The notes beneath the pieces were generated by a model. It was not told where the DNA came from. It worked only from the letters and a program-made list of their open reading frames with translations, and searched no databases. DNA of 64,000 nucleotides, taken from the NCBI RefSeq assembly GCF_011742165.1, contig NZ_JAAQTO010000028.1, positions 1 to 64,000 of the forward strand, read 5' to 3'. Positions 27,765 through 38,979 of the stretch are shown here, in pieces. The DNA is from Billgrantia bachuensis. Its GTDB lineage: Bacteria; Pseudomonadota; Gammaproteobacteria; Pseudomonadales; Halomonadaceae. Position numbers and translations under genes: made by a program. The first letter of the stretch is position 1; each line of letters begins with the position of its first letter.

Positions 27765-28361
27765 ATGAGCTACATCGATACGATTGCCCCGGAACTGGCC
27801 GAGGGCGAGGTCAGGGAGATGTACCGGCGCCAGGAGGCCCACTTCGGATTCTTGCCCAACTATGCCCGCGTGTTTTGTCACCGCCCCGAGGTAATGAAGT
27901 GCTGGGCGGCGCTGATTGCGACTATCCGCCGGCCCATGGAGTCACGTCGGTATGAGCTGGTAACGCTCGCCGCCGCCCGGGCCCTGGGCAACACTTACTG
28001 CTCGCTGGCCCATGCCAAGGCGCTGTCGCAGCTCATGGGCATGGAGGCCGCCCAGGCCATGCTGGCGGGCGAGGCGGGGCCGCTCAGCGAGGCGGAACGC
28101 ATAATGATGGAATTTGCCGCCAAGGTGGCCTGCCGTGCCCAGGAGGTCGGCGCCGAGGATATCGAAGCGCTACGGGCTCACGGCTTCGCCGACGACGAGA
28201 TCTTCGACATCGTTGCCGTCGTGGCGGGGCGCGCCTTCTTTACGCGCATTCTCGACGGCCTCGGGGCCGAGGCCGATACCGTCTTTCGCCAGCTCCCCCC
28301 CGGACTGGTGGAGCCGCTCAGCGTGGGCAGGCCGATAGCACGTGACACAGCGCAGGCCTGA
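27765..28361 (+). CDS. AhpD-like/carboxymuconolactone decarboxylase-family protein (peroxidase-related)
   Basis: 198 residues of helical AhpD fold. The catalytic region NTYCSLAHAKAL holds Cys 79 and His 83 in a C-x-x-x-H arrangement; the second Cys of the AhpD CxxC is replaced (YCSLAH), as in the uncharacterised peroxidase-related subfamily. The start MSYIDTIAPE is supported by GGAGGAAG upstream, 16 bp after the CysK-glutaredoxin gene. Co-transcription with a glutaredoxin fusion suggests a thiol redox role; the substrate is unknown. Confidence 0.82.
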   Translation: MSYIDTIAPELAEGEVREMYRRQEAHFGFLPNYARVFCHRPEVMKCWAALIATIRRPMESRRYELVTLAAARALGNTYCSLAHAKALSQLMGMEAAQAMLAGEAGPLSEAERIMMEFAAKVACRAQEVGAEDIEALRAHGFADDEIFDIVAVVAGRAFFTRILDGLGAEADTVFRQLPPGLVEPLSVGRPIARDTAQA

Positions 28362-28396
28362 ACCGTCGACGAACTACGCCGAAACGGATCAGGGGG

Positions 28397-28750
28397 CTAG
28401 CGTTCGGACATATCGGGCATGTTACGGGTGCGCGCCACGCCCGGGAGCCGCCGACGCAGGGCGGCCTTGCCCAGCATGTGGGCGCTGACCGGGGCGGTGA
28501 CGAACAGGAAGATCGTCACCAGCGCCTCCTGGAACGAGACGCCGCCCTGCTGGTAGCTGTAGTAGAGCAGCGAGCCGATCAGGGTGCAGCCGACGCCCAG
28601 GGTGCTGGCCTTGGTCGGGCCATGAAGGCGCGTGTAGAAATCGGGCAGCTTGGCCAGCCCCCAGGAGCCGATCAGTGCCACCAGCGCACCGAACAGCAGG
28701 AATGTGGCGACGACGAGCTCCAGGTACCACGGCATGTCGATAGTGGTCAT
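28397..28750 (-). CDS. mrpG: Mrp Na+/H+ antiporter subunit G
   Basis: 117 residues with three membrane helices; the segment GLAKLPDFYTRLHGPTKASTLG is the MrpG/MnhG/PhaG signature. It is the last gene of the operon and its ATG overlaps the mrpF stop by 4 bp. 35 bp separate its stop from the convergent AhpD-like gene, without a visible terminator. It is needed for complex assembly. Confidence 0.93.
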   Translation of the reverse strand: MTTIDMPWYLELVVATFLLFGALVALIGSWGLAKLPDFYTRLHGPTKASTLGVGCTLIGSLLYYSYQQGGVSFQEALVTIFLFVTAPVSAHMLGKAALRRRLPGVARTRNMPDMSER

Positions 28751-29016
28751 TCGATGACGTCCCCCCGTAGCAGGTACTTGCTCATGGCGACGGTACTGAC
28801 GAAGCCCATCAGCGCGATCAGCAGGGCCAGCTCGAACAGCACACCCAGCCCCATCCGGATGTCCGCCAGCACGATCAGCGCGATGCTGTTGACCATCAGG
28901 GTGTCCAGCGCCAGGATCCGGTCGACGATATCCGGTCCGACGGTCAGCCGGTAGAGATTGAGCAGGGCGGCAATGGCGAAGAGCGTCATGGCGACCGTGA
29001 TGACGGTGGCGATCAT
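28747..29016 (-). CDS. mrpF: Mrp Na+/H+ antiporter subunit F
   Basis: 89 residues with three helices and the MrpF core NLYRLTVGPDIVDRILALDT. It starts at ATG 29016, overlapping the mrpE stop by 4 bp, and overlaps mrpG by 4 bp. Longer open frames in this region are shadows of neighbouring subunits. Confidence 0.92.
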   Translation of the reverse strand: MIATVITVAMTLFAIAALLNLYRLTVGPDIVDRILALDTLMVNSIALIVLADIRMGLGVLFELALLIALMGFVSTVAMSKYLLRGDVIE

Positions 29017-29522
29017 CGGAAGATCTCCTCGAGCGGCTGCTCGTAGCGTTCGCGAATGGTGGCGATGGCCTCGGCTTCGTCCTCCAGGTGCAGGGCGTGG
29101 ACCAGCAGGGTGTTGGCCTTCGCATCGTAGTGGATCGAGACGGTGCCTGGCGTCAGTGAGATGGTGCTGGCCAGGATGGTGATGGCGAAGTCGTCGTCCA
29201 GGGTCAGTGGGTAGAGGAAGAAGCCCGGCTGCAGGTGCCTGGCGGGGCGCAGGATGCGAATGGCCACCACCAGGTTGGAGCGCAGGATGTCCACCAGCAG
29301 TACCAGCAGGTAACGCAGCAATGGCAGGGGGCGCTTGATCTTCGCCTCTTCGGCCCAGAAGGCGTGGGTCACGAAGGGAATGGCCACGCCCAGGGCCAGT
29401 CCCAGCAGGGCATGGGCCACGCTGAAGTCGTTGACCATCAACAGCCACAGCAGTGCCAGGAACAGCGAGAACAGTGGATGCGGCAGCCAGAACTGCCGCG
29501 AGCGGAACGGCGACGGCGTCAT
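29013..29522 (-). CDS. mrpE: Mrp Na+/H+ antiporter subunit E
   Basis: 169 residues. Two or three N-terminal helices (about 15-60, 70-90) precede a cytoplasmic domain with FAITILASTISLTPGTVSI, the MrpE signature. It overlaps both mrpD and mrpF by 4 bp, so the operon is tightly coupled. Confidence 0.93.
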   Translation of the reverse strand: MTPSPFRSRQFWLPHPLFSLFLALLWLLMVNDFSVAHALLGLALGVAIPFVTHAFWAEEAKIKRPLPLLRYLLVLLVDILRSNLVVAIRILRPARHLQPGFFLYPLTLDDDFAITILASTISLTPGTVSIHYDAKANTLLVHALHLEDEAEAIATIRERYEQPLEEIFR

Positions 29523-31042
29523 GGGGCGATCTCCTGTGCCGCAGCGTTGGCCTGCGGCAGCACGGCGGCAATATAGGCCTGTGGGTCGAGCAGCTGATCC
29601 GCGGTCAGCTCGAGATAACCCATCACCGGCTCGCCGAATGCCGCCAGCAGCCCATTGAGGCCGACCATGACGGACACCAGGGCCAGCGGGCCGCGCTCGA
29701 GCGGGTATGGCTTGGCCATGTCCTCGGGTCGCCAGAACCAGTTGCTGCCGGTGCGGCTGAGGGCGATCAGGGTCAGCAGCGCGGCGGTGAGCAACACGCC
29801 CCACAGCCACAGCCCCTGGGGCTCCTGCGAACTCGCCTGAAGGATCCACGCCTTGCTGACAAAGCCGCTGAACGGCGGCAGGCCCGCCATGGCGATGGCG
29901 GCGACGAAGAACAGAGTGCCCAGCAGCCAGCGATGGCCGATGGGGCCGATCGCCGAGAAGCGGTCGTAGCCCGCCTCGCGCTGCCGGCCCAGCAGGTCGG
30001 CGAGCAGGAAGAAAACGGCGGTCATGCCGGTACTGTGGATCAGGTAGAAGAGCGCGGCGCCTAGCGAGTCTGGGGTGACAAAGCTGATGATGGCCAGCAG
30101 GGTGCCTACCGAGAGGATTACCAGATAGGCGGTCAGGGTGCGCAGGCTGTTCGAGCCCAGCACCCCGACGCCGCCCAGCGCCAGGGTCAGCAGCGCCAGC
30201 GGCCACAGCCAGGCCCAGGCGGTCGCGTTGACCGGCGCTTCGCCCAGCGCGAAGACCAGCAGGAAGACCCGCAGGATGGCGTAAACGCCGACCTTGGTCA
30301 TGATGGCGAAGAGCGCGGCCACCGGCGCACTGGAGGCCGAATAGGCGCGGGGCAGCCAGAACAGCAGCGGCAGGATGGCGGCCTTGATGCCGAACACCAC
30401 CAGCAGGATCAGACTGGCGGCGGCGAGCAACGGCGCATCTTCCGGCGGTGCCTCCGCCACGCGCAAGGCCAGGTCGGCCATGTTGAGGGTGCCGGTGAGG
30501 CCATAGAGGGTACCCAGGGCGATCAGGAACAGCGCGGAGCCCGCCAGGTTGATGACCACGTAGTGCAGCCCGGCGCGGCTGCGGGCACGGCCGCCCCCGT
30601 GAAGCAGCAGGGCATAGGAAGCGATCAGCAGAATCTCGAAGAACACGAAGAGGTTGAACAGGTCACCGGTCAGGAAGGCGCCGTTGAGGCCGGCCAGCTG
30701 GAACTGGAACAGAGCGTGGAAGTGCGCGCCGCGCCTGTCGGCGCCGCTGCTGGCATAGAGCAAGCAGCAGAAGCCCAGCACGGCGGTCAGCGCCAGCATG
30801 ATGGCGGAGAGTCGGTCGAGCACCAGCACGATGCCGAAAGGCGCGGGCCAGTCACCGGCGTGGTAGAGCTGGTACTCCCCCGAGCCGGCCATGGCCAGCC
30901 CCCACACCCCCAGCAGTACCAGGCCCAGGGTACTGGCGACACCCACCAGGCGCTGTACGCCGAAGGGCAGCCGGTAGAGCAGCAGCTGGCTCGCTCCGGT
31001 GACCAGCGGCAGCAGTATCGGCAGGATCAGGGCGTGGTTCAT
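29519..31042 (-). CDS. mrpD: Mrp Na+/H+ antiporter subunit D
   Basis: 507 residues with about 14 helices, homologous to the NuoL/M/N proton-translocating subunits (proton-conducting membrane transporter family). Conserved Lys and Glu sites of that fold are visible in FFEILLIASYALLLHGG and AILPLLFWLPRAYSASSAPV. It overlaps mrpC and mrpE by 4 bp. With MrpA it forms the ion-translocation part of the antiporter. Confidence 0.93.
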   Translation of the reverse strand: MNHALILPILLPLVTGASQLLLYRLPFGVQRLVGVASTLGLVLLGVWGLAMAGSGEYQLYHAGDWPAPFGIVLVLDRLSAIMLALTAVLGFCCLLYASSGADRRGAHFHALFQFQLAGLNGAFLTGDLFNLFVFFEILLIASYALLLHGGGRARSRAGLHYVVINLAGSALFLIALGTLYGLTGTLNMADLALRVAEAPPEDAPLLAAASLILLVVFGIKAAILPLLFWLPRAYSASSAPVAALFAIMTKVGVYAILRVFLLVFALGEAPVNATAWAWLWPLALLTLALGGVGVLGSNSLRTLTAYLVILSVGTLLAIISFVTPDSLGAALFYLIHSTGMTAVFFLLADLLGRQREAGYDRFSAIGPIGHRWLLGTLFFVAAIAMAGLPPFSGFVSKAWILQASSQEPQGLWLWGVLLTAALLTLIALSRTGSNWFWRPEDMAKPYPLERGPLALVSVMVGLNGLLAAFGEPVMGYLELTADQLLDPQAYIAAVLPQANAAAQEIAP

Positions 31043-31377
31043 GCAAGGTCCTCGTCCGGATTCTCGCCGTCGACGTGGTCGTTGCGCAGCTCCACCGCCG
31101 CCTTGAGAGCCAGCACTACCACGAAGGCGGTCATGGCGAAGCCAATGACTATGGCGGTCAGCACCAGGGCCTGGGGCAGCGGGTCCGCCGTTCGTTCGCT
31201 GTAGCCGACGATGGCCGGCGCGCCGGCGACCAGGCGGCCCGAAGCGAACAGGTAGAGGTTGACGGCGTGGGAGAGCAGAGTGAGCCCCAGGATGACCGTA
31301 AAGGTGCGCGCCCGCAGCAACAGATAGATTCCGCAGGTGGTCAGCACGCCCAGGGTTATCGCATAGAGCAGTTCCAT
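31039..31377 (-). CDS. mrpC: Mrp Na+/H+ antiporter subunit C
   Basis: 112 residues, three helices, NuoK-like, with ILGLTLLSHAVNLYLFASG typical of MrpC/MnhC. The ATG is 1 base inside the mrpA stop region, and the stop overlaps mrpD by 4 bp. Confidence 0.93.
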   Translation of the reverse strand: MELLYAITLGVLTTCGIYLLLRARTFTVILGLTLLSHAVNLYLFASGRLVAGAPAIVGYSERTADPLPQALVLTAIVIGFAMTAFVVVLALKAAVELRNDHVDGENPDEDLA

Positions 31378-34169
31378 CAGCCGATCTCCTTGCCGGGGCC
31401 CGCCACGGTCATCAGCTTGCCGAGGTTGGCCAGTATCAGCAGCGTTGCCCCGACCACGGTGGCATAGACCCCGAGGTCGAAGAGCATCGCGGTGGCCAGC
31501 TCGAAGTCGCCGATCAGCGGCAGGTGCATGTGGCCATGGGCCGAGGTGAGGAAGGGGTAGCCGAACAGCCAGCTGCCGAGGCCGGTGAGCACGGCGATGA
31601 GGATGCCGGCGCCGATCAGTGGCCGGAAAGCGGTCAGCATGCGCGCCTGCGCCCAGACCAGCCCGCCCGCCATGTACTGCAGCGTCAGCGCCACGGCGGT
31701 GATCAGCCCGGCGATGAAGCCGCCGCCCGGCAGGTTATGGCCGCGCAGGAAGATATAGGCCGAGACCAGCAGGGCGATCGGCAGTACCAGCCGAGCCACG
31801 GTGCCGAGCATGATCGGGTGCGGCTCGGCGACCCAGTGCTCGGGGTTGGTGTCGACCACCCGCTCCTTGAGGTGCAGGTCACGGGTGAAGGCGAACACCG
31901 CCACCGCCGCGATGCCCAGCACGGTGATCTCGCCCAGGGTATCGAAGCCGCGGAAGTCCACCAGAATCACGTTGACCACGTTGGTGCCGCCGCCGCCGGG
32001 CAGGCTGTTGGCGAGGAAGAAGTCGGAGATGCTCTGCTGCGGCCGGGTCAGGATGGCGAAGCTGAAGGCAGCCACGCCGACGCCCATCAGGCCGGCGATG
32101 GCGAGGTCCCGTCCCATCCTGAAGCGCGTGGCTTCCCTGGGCGATTGTTGGGGCAGGAAGGAGAGCGCCAGCATCATGATCACTACCGCCATCACTTCCA
32201 CCATCAACTGGGTCAGGGCGAGGTCCGGCGCCGAGAAGCGGGCGAAGGCGACGGTGACGAAGAGCCCGGTCACCCCGAGCAGCAACAGGGCCGGCAGCCG
32301 ATAGTGGTGGAAGACCACCACGCCGATGGCTGCCAGGCAGAGCAGGATGGCGGCCAGCACGGTCAGCGGGTCGAGAGGTGCCAGCGGCACGCCGCCGTTC
32401 CAGCGCGCCACGGCGAGCAGTTCCACGCCGACCAGCACCACGACGGTAACCATGATGAAGGTCAGGTAGCGCTGCTGCGAGCCGTTCTCGAGCTGGAAGA
32501 CGCGCTGCTGGGAGAAAGCGATGATGCGCAGCATGATCCAGTCGAAGATCTCCTTGGCATCCACCTCGGGCAGCCGGGCGTGGAGGCGGAACAGCGGATC
32601 GCGAATCATGTAGAAGAGCGCGCCGCCTGCCAGCGCGACAAGGCTCATGAGCATGGGCAGGGTGCCGCCCAGTGTGGAGAAATCGTAGGCGGAGAGTTCG
32701 GCCTGGCGCGAGGCGAGGAACGCGGGGTGGACCAGTAGTGCGTTGAGTCCTGCCGGTGCCAAGCCTACGTAGAGCGTGGCCAGGGCCAGCAGTGCGATGG
32801 GCGTCAGGGCCGCCAGGCGGGGTTGCCTGGGCGGCCAGACGGGCAGATCGATGGGCCTGCCATTGAAGTAGACGTTGTGGAAGATGCGAATCGAGTAGGC
32901 CACCGAGAACAGCCCGGCCAGGGTCACCCAGACGGGGATTACCACAGTCGCCCAACTGGGCGTCGTTACCAGCAAGCTTTCGCCGAACAGCATCTTCTTG
33001 CTCAGGTAGCCGCTCATCAGCGGCAGGCCGGCCATGGCGGCGGCGGGGATCGCCGACAGCACCATCAGCACCGGCATGAAGCGCCACATACCGTTGATCT
33101 GGCGCATGTCGCGGGTACCGGTCGCACGGTTCACGTAGCCCGCCATCATGAACAGCGGTGCTTTGAACAGCGCGTGGCACACCAAGTGGAATAGCGCCGC
33201 CGCCACCGCCATGGGCGTGCCCAGGCCCAGCAGGAGCATGATCAGCCCCAGGTGCGAGACCGTGGAGTAGGCCAGCAGCCCCTTCATGTCGTGCATGAAC
33301 ATGGCCACGAAGGCACCCACCATCAGCGTCAGCATGCCGGTCGGGGTGACCAGGTGGAACCACAGTTCGGTCTCCGCCAGGGCAGGATGCAGCCGGGCGA
33401 GCAGGAACAGCCCCGCCTTGACCATGGTGGCGCTGTGCAGATAGGCGGAGACCGGTGTCGGCGCGGTCATGGCGTGGGGCAACCAGAGATGGAAGGGAAA
33501 CTGGGCCGACTTGGTGAAGGCTCCGAGCAGGATCAGGTTGAGCATCAGGGCGTAGTGCTCATGGGCGCGGATTCGCTCGCCGGCCTCGAGCACCACCGAG
33601 AGTTCATAGCCGCCGGCGGCCTGACCCAACAGCACGATGCCGCCCAGCAGCAGAAGTCCGCCGCCGCCGGTGATCACCAGCGACATCCGTGCGCCCAGCC
33701 TGGAGGCATGACGGTCGCTGTGAAAGCCGATGAGCAGGAACGACACCAGGCTGGTCAGCTCCCAGAACACCAGCATGAACAGCAGGTTTTCGGATAGCAC
33801 GATGCCCAGCATGGCCGCCATGAACAGCAGCATCAGGATGTAGAAACGCGCGACCGAAGCGCTGCCTTCGAAGTAGTAGCGGGCATACAGCAGGATCAGG
33901 CAGCCAATGCCGGTAATCAGCAGGGCGAACAGCAGGCCCAGGCCGTCCAGGCGCAGCGCCACGTTCAATCCCAGCGAGGGCAGCCAGCTCAGTTCGAGAA
34001 TGACGGTCTCGCCGCTCGAGACTCGCGGCAGCCAGCTCAGCAGCAGGGCGAGACTCGATATCGCGGGAAAGGCGGCGAGAGTCGCCAGCTGCCGGGACGA
34101 GCCGCCCTGGCGAAGCGCTGGCAGCAACGCTCCCAGCAGGGGCAGCAGGATCACGAGGGCAAGGGACAT
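31377..34169 (-). CDS. mrpA: Mrp Na+/H+ antiporter subunit A with fused subunit B domain
   Basis: 930 residues, the large NuoL-like subunit. The antiporter core (about 1-620) contains FWELTSLVSFLLIGF and the K/H-bearing LNLILLGAFTKSAQFPFHLW, TPVSAYLHSATMVKAG and YSTVSHLGLIMLLLG. A C-terminal MrpB-like region (about 780-925) has LRGHNLPGGGFIAGLITAVA and DLGVYATVVGATLLILANL, so A and B are one chain as in other gammaproteobacterial pha/mrp operons. The start is taken at 34169 because homologues begin near MSLALVILLPLLG, although its ribosome site is weak and an in-frame ATG at 34316 exists. The operon should exchange Na+ for H+ under salt and alkali stress. Confidence 0.9.
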   Translation of the reverse strand: MSLALVILLPLLGALLPALRQGGSSRQLATLAAFPAISSLALLLSWLPRVSSGETVILELSWLPSLGLNVALRLDGLGLLFALLITGIGCLILLYARYYFEGSASVARFYILMLLFMAAMLGIVLSENLLFMLVFWELTSLVSFLLIGFHSDRHASRLGARMSLVITGGGGLLLLGGIVLLGQAAGGYELSVVLEAGERIRAHEHYALMLNLILLGAFTKSAQFPFHLWLPHAMTAPTPVSAYLHSATMVKAGLFLLARLHPALAETELWFHLVTPTGMLTLMVGAFVAMFMHDMKGLLAYSTVSHLGLIMLLLGLGTPMAVAAALFHLVCHALFKAPLFMMAGYVNRATGTRDMRQINGMWRFMPVLMVLSAIPAAAMAGLPLMSGYLSKKMLFGESLLVTTPSWATVVIPVWVTLAGLFSVAYSIRIFHNVYFNGRPIDLPVWPPRQPRLAALTPIALLALATLYVGLAPAGLNALLVHPAFLASRQAELSAYDFSTLGGTLPMLMSLVALAGGALFYMIRDPLFRLHARLPEVDAKEIFDWIMLRIIAFSQQRVFQLENGSQQRYLTFIMVTVVVLVGVELLAVARWNGGVPLAPLDPLTVLAAILLCLAAIGVVVFHHYRLPALLLLGVTGLFVTVAFARFSAPDLALTQLMVEVMAVVIMMLALSFLPQQSPREATRFRMGRDLAIAGLMGVGVAAFSFAILTRPQQSISDFFLANSLPGGGGTNVVNVILVDFRGFDTLGEITVLGIAAVAVFAFTRDLHLKERVVDTNPEHWVAEPHPIMLGTVARLVLPIALLVSAYIFLRGHNLPGGGFIAGLITAVALTLQYMAGGLVWAQARMLTAFRPLIGAGILIAVLTGLGSWLFGYPFLTSAHGHMHLPLIGDFELATAMLFDLGVYATVVGATLLILANLGKLMTVAGPGKEIG

Positions 34170-34526
34170 GCGGTCGCTTGCGGCTATCGTGGGGAGGCGT
34201 GCTGACGGCTGGACCGCCTCAGGCGCCGGCCCGGAGGCGCGGGTTGACTCGCATATGGGTGTGGATACCGGTGAATGATCCCTCGCATGTCGCCCCCTGA
34301 AGCCTGAGAACTTCATCGCATCGCCGCGGCGTCGCCAGTGACGGGGCTGGCGTCGCCTGCCGGAAGATGTCGTCAACGGCATCAATATAGTGGGCTTTGG
34401 CGGCCCGTTCCTTGGCTCGTGTCAACGCTGGGCGAGGTTTCCGATCCTCGCAGGCGAGCGCTTGGCCAGCGACACCTTGGCATGTCGGCGCACGGTGATA
34501 TCTGCCCGGCCCTGGCTCCGGGCATT
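34170..34526. other. 357-bp non-coding gap between mrpA and the acoR-like gene
   Basis: It should hold the mrp promoter, since both neighbours are read on the minus strand and mrp is downstream of the acoR-like gene. I see TATATT near 34383-34388 (minus strand) and TTGACA near 34418-34423, but their 30-bp spacing does not form a standard promoter. A CGCCTC/GAGGCG stem lies near 34213-34237. No gene or repeat is evident. Confidence 0.5.
34503..34524 (-). terminator. Hairpin at the acoR-like 3' end
   Basis: TGCCCGG, 8-base loop, CCGGGCA: 7-bp stem 2 bp past the stop of the acoR-like gene. There is no U-tract on the minus strand; TTT follows on the plus strand. Confidence 0.35.
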
Positions 34527-36515
<1,989 letters not shown>

Positions 36516-36823
36516 GGCGTGCCTCTGCCGCTAACGGCGTGCTTTCAAGTTTATTGTTTTCCTTTCTTCAAGGTACGAAGAGCGTGTCCGGCATGAGATA
36601 CGACCTTCGTCGCCCCTCGTTACACCTGCGTTCGCCCACCTGTCAACGAAACTGTCACGCCGCGCCTGATTCACGGCTGGCTGGCTCCTTGTGGATTTGA
36701 AAAATATCAAGACTAACAGTGGCTTGGAATGATTGTTCGTCGAGCTGGCACGGAAGCTGCCTTGGTTGGAGCGTGGCCGCCATCGCGAATGGCGGATTCC
36801 AACAACAATCGAGGATTCACACC
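36516..36823. other. 308-bp regulatory gap between acoR and the GMC/aco operon
   Basis: This divergent intergenic region holds the sigma-54 promoter at 36746-36761. Two CTGTCA copies (36640-36645 and 36652-36657), 12 bp apart, and an inverted GTTACA/TGTCAAC pair just upstream are possible activator sites about 100 bp from the promoter. An AT-rich stretch at 36698-36716 could be bent by IHF. The minus-strand promoter of acoR should be within 36530-36580, where I see AT-rich sequence only. Confidence 0.5.
36746..36761 (+). promoter_or_regulatory. Sigma-54 (-24/-12) promoter of the GMC dehydrogenase/aco operon
   Basis: TGGCACGGAAGCTGCC matches TGGCACG-N4-TTGCA, with GG at -24 and GC at -12 separated by exactly 10 bases. 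It lies 63 bp before the first start codon. The neighbouring divergent gene encodes a sigma-54 activator, so the promoter and its activator are both present. Confidence 0.85.
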
Positions 36824-37333
36824 ATGACCACGCCTCTCGAGGCGACACTGAGTCGCCGCCGCTTTCTCACCTTCACCGGTGCCCTGGCAGGCGCAGGCCT
36901 GACGCTGGGCATGAGCTCCCTGTGGCCGCGCTGGGCACAAGCCGAGCCGGACCTTGCCGGGCGCCTGTTGCGCCTGGGGCGTGACATCTACCCCCACGCA
37001 GCCATCGAGGATCGTTACTACCTGGCGCCGCTGACGCCGCTGCTCGAGGAACGCCACGAGCTGATCGTCGCCGGACTCGATGACCTGGATCGTCGCGCGC
37101 ACGAGGCGCATGGCCGCGACTACACCGCCATCGAGAGCGCCACCGAGCGCGAGGCGCTGCTGCGCCAGATCCAAGATGGCGAGTTCTTCCAGGCCGTACG
37201 CAACACCTTGGTGGTGGGGCTCTACGACACGCCCGAACTGTGGCAAGCCCACTTCGGCTACGAGGGCTCCTCGTGGGAGCAGGGCGGCTATGTCGGCCGC
37301 GGCTACAACGATCTGGTGATCGACTGGCTGTGA
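36824..37333 (+). CDS. Gluconate 2-dehydrogenase subunit 3-like protein (Tat-exported small subunit)
   Basis: 169 residues with a twin-arginine signal SRRRFLTF (about 10-17), a hydrophobic stretch and a cleavage-like site near AQA. The mature part (IYPHAAIEDRYYL, YDTPELWQAHFGYEGSS and WEQGGYVGRGYNDL) matches the gamma subunit of FAD-dependent gluconate and related GMC dehydrogenases, which carries its partner out through the Tat system. It is the first gene after the sigma-54 promoter, 52 bp before the GMC gene. The usual third subunit, a cytochrome c, is absent here. Confidence 0.85.
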   Translation: MTTPLEATLSRRRFLTFTGALAGAGLTLGMSSLWPRWAQAEPDLAGRLLRLGRDIYPHAAIEDRYYLAPLTPLLEERHELIVAGLDDLDRRAHEAHGRDYTAIESATEREALLRQIQDGEFFQAVRNTLVVGLYDTPELWQAHFGYEGSSWEQGGYVGRGYNDLVIDWL

Positions 37334-37385
37334 CGCACGCGCGCCACGCACCACAACAACAAACGCTGCAATGAGGAGACACGCC

Positions 37386-38966
37386 ATGAGTACCCGATTC
37401 GAGCATGACGACGACGGGGTGGTGGTGATCATCGGCTCCGGTGCCGGCGGCGGCACCCTGGCCCACGCCCTGGCCCGCAAGGGCATCAAGAGCGTGGTGC
37501 TGGAAGCCGGCAAGCGCTATGCCCTGGAGGATATCGAGAACGACGAGTGGGCCATGTTCGAGAAGATATCCTGGCTCGACGAGCGCATTACCGCCGGTCC
37601 GCGCCAGCTGACCGAGACCTTTCCCAACCTGCCGGCGTGGATCGTCAAGGGCGTGGGCGGTAGCACCATTCACTGGGCCGGGGTGGCGCTACGCTTCCAG
37701 CCCCACGAGTTCCGCCTGCACAGCGAGGTGGGTGACATCGCCGGCGCCAACCTGCTGGACTGGCCCCTCTCGTATGAGGAGCTCGAACCCTACTACGTCC
37801 AGGCCGAGCGGCACATGGGCGTGACCGGCGAGGCCTCGGGCATGCCGCTGCACGACTGGAACAACAACTTCATGGTACTGGCCGAGGGGGCCAGGCGGGT
37901 GGGCTACGAGAAGCTGCGCGCCGGCCCAATGGCGATCAACACCCGGCCTTACGACGACCGCCCCCAGTGCATGCAGGCGGGCTTCTGCATGCAGGGCTGC
38001 CGCTTCGGCGCCAAGTGGTCGACGATGTACACCGACATTCCCCGCGCCGAGGCCACCGGCTACTGCGAAGTCCGCCCCGACGCCATGGCGCTCACCATCG
38101 AGCACGACGAGCGCGGCCGGGTCAACGCCGTGGTCTACGCCGATGCCGAGGGCAACCGGCAGCGCCAGCGGGCTCGGGCAGTCTGCGTGGCCGGCAACTC
38201 CATCGAGTCGCCCAGGCTGCTGCTCAACTCACACTCCGCGCTGTTCCCGGACGGCCTGGCCAACTCCTCCGGCCAGGTGGGGCGCAACTACATGACCCAC
38301 GCCACCGCCTGTGTCTTCGCCGAAATGCCCAAGCCGGTGAACATGCACCGCGGCACCACCTTCGCCGGCATCATCTCCGACGAGGCGCGGCTCGACCGCT
38401 CCCGCGGCTTCGTCGGCGGCTACACCCTCGAAGTGATGTCGCTGGGCCTGCCGTTCTTCGCCAAGTTCATGGACCCCGCCAACGGCGGCTGGGGGCGCGA
38501 TTACGCCGCGATTCTGGAGAAGTACGACCACCTCTCGGGAGTGTGGATCTGCGGCGAAGACCTGCCCATGGAGGAGAACGGCATCACCCTCCACGACACC
38601 CGCAAGGATCAGTACGGCCTGCCGGTACCCATCGTCTACAAGGGCGATCACCCCAACGACGAGGCCCTGCGCCGCCACGGCCAGCAGCAGGCACGGAGCT
38701 GCTACGAAGCGGTGGGCGCGGTGCGGGTGTTCGACGTGCCGGACTTCCCCACCAGCCACAACGTGGGCACCAACCGCATGAGCGCGCGCCCCGAGGACGG
38801 CGTGGTGAACCAGTGGGGGCAGGCCCACGACATCGACAATTTGTTCGTCTCCGACGGCAGCCAGTTCACTTCGAGCGGCGCCGAGAACCCCACCCTAACC
38901 ATCGTCGCCCTGGCCCTGCGCCAGGCCGATCACATCGCCGAGCGCATGTCGCGCGGCGAACTCTGA
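37386..38966 (+). CDS. GMC-family FAD-dependent dehydrogenase (large subunit)
   Basis: 526 residues: FAD-binding VVIIGSGAGGGTLAHALARK (residues 13-32), VGGSTIHWAGVALRF motif near 90, and the C-terminal block DGSQFTSSGAENPTLTIVALAL with SHNVGTNRMS preceding it, which holds the active-site region. It resembles flavoprotein subunits of gluconate, sorbitol or similar dehydrogenases. With the Tat-signal small subunit it should oxidise an alcohol or sugar acid on the periplasmic face and pass electrons to the respiratory chain. The start MSTRFE follows GAGGAG. The substrate is unknown; context suggests a C4 diol, hydroxyketone or related compound. Confidence 0.88.
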   Translation: MSTRFEHDDDGVVVIIGSGAGGGTLAHALARKGIKSVVLEAGKRYALEDIENDEWAMFEKISWLDERITAGPRQLTETFPNLPAWIVKGVGGSTIHWAGVALRFQPHEFRLHSEVGDIAGANLLDWPLSYEELEPYYVQAERHMGVTGEASGMPLHDWNNNFMVLAEGARRVGYEKLRAGPMAINTRPYDDRPQCMQAGFCMQGCRFGAKWSTMYTDIPRAEATGYCEVRPDAMALTIEHDERGRVNAVVYADAEGNRQRQRARAVCVAGNSIESPRLLLNSHSALFPDGLANSSGQVGRNYMTHATACVFAEMPKPVNMHRGTTFAGIISDEARLDRSRGFVGGYTLEVMSLGLPFFAKFMDPANGGWGRDYAAILEKYDHLSGVWICGEDLPMEENGITLHDTRKDQYGLPVPIVYKGDHPNDEALRRHGQQQARSCYEAVGAVRVFDVPDFPTSHNVGTNRMSARPEDGVVNQWGQAHDIDNLFVSDGSQFTSSGAENPTLTIVALALRQADHIAERMSRGEL

Positions 38967-38979
38967 CAGGAGCCATCCC

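Noticed and set aside
31524-32738. 404-codon open frame rich in Glu, His and Gln
   Set aside because: Antisense to mrpA; the composition is typical of the reverse complement of a membrane-protein gene.
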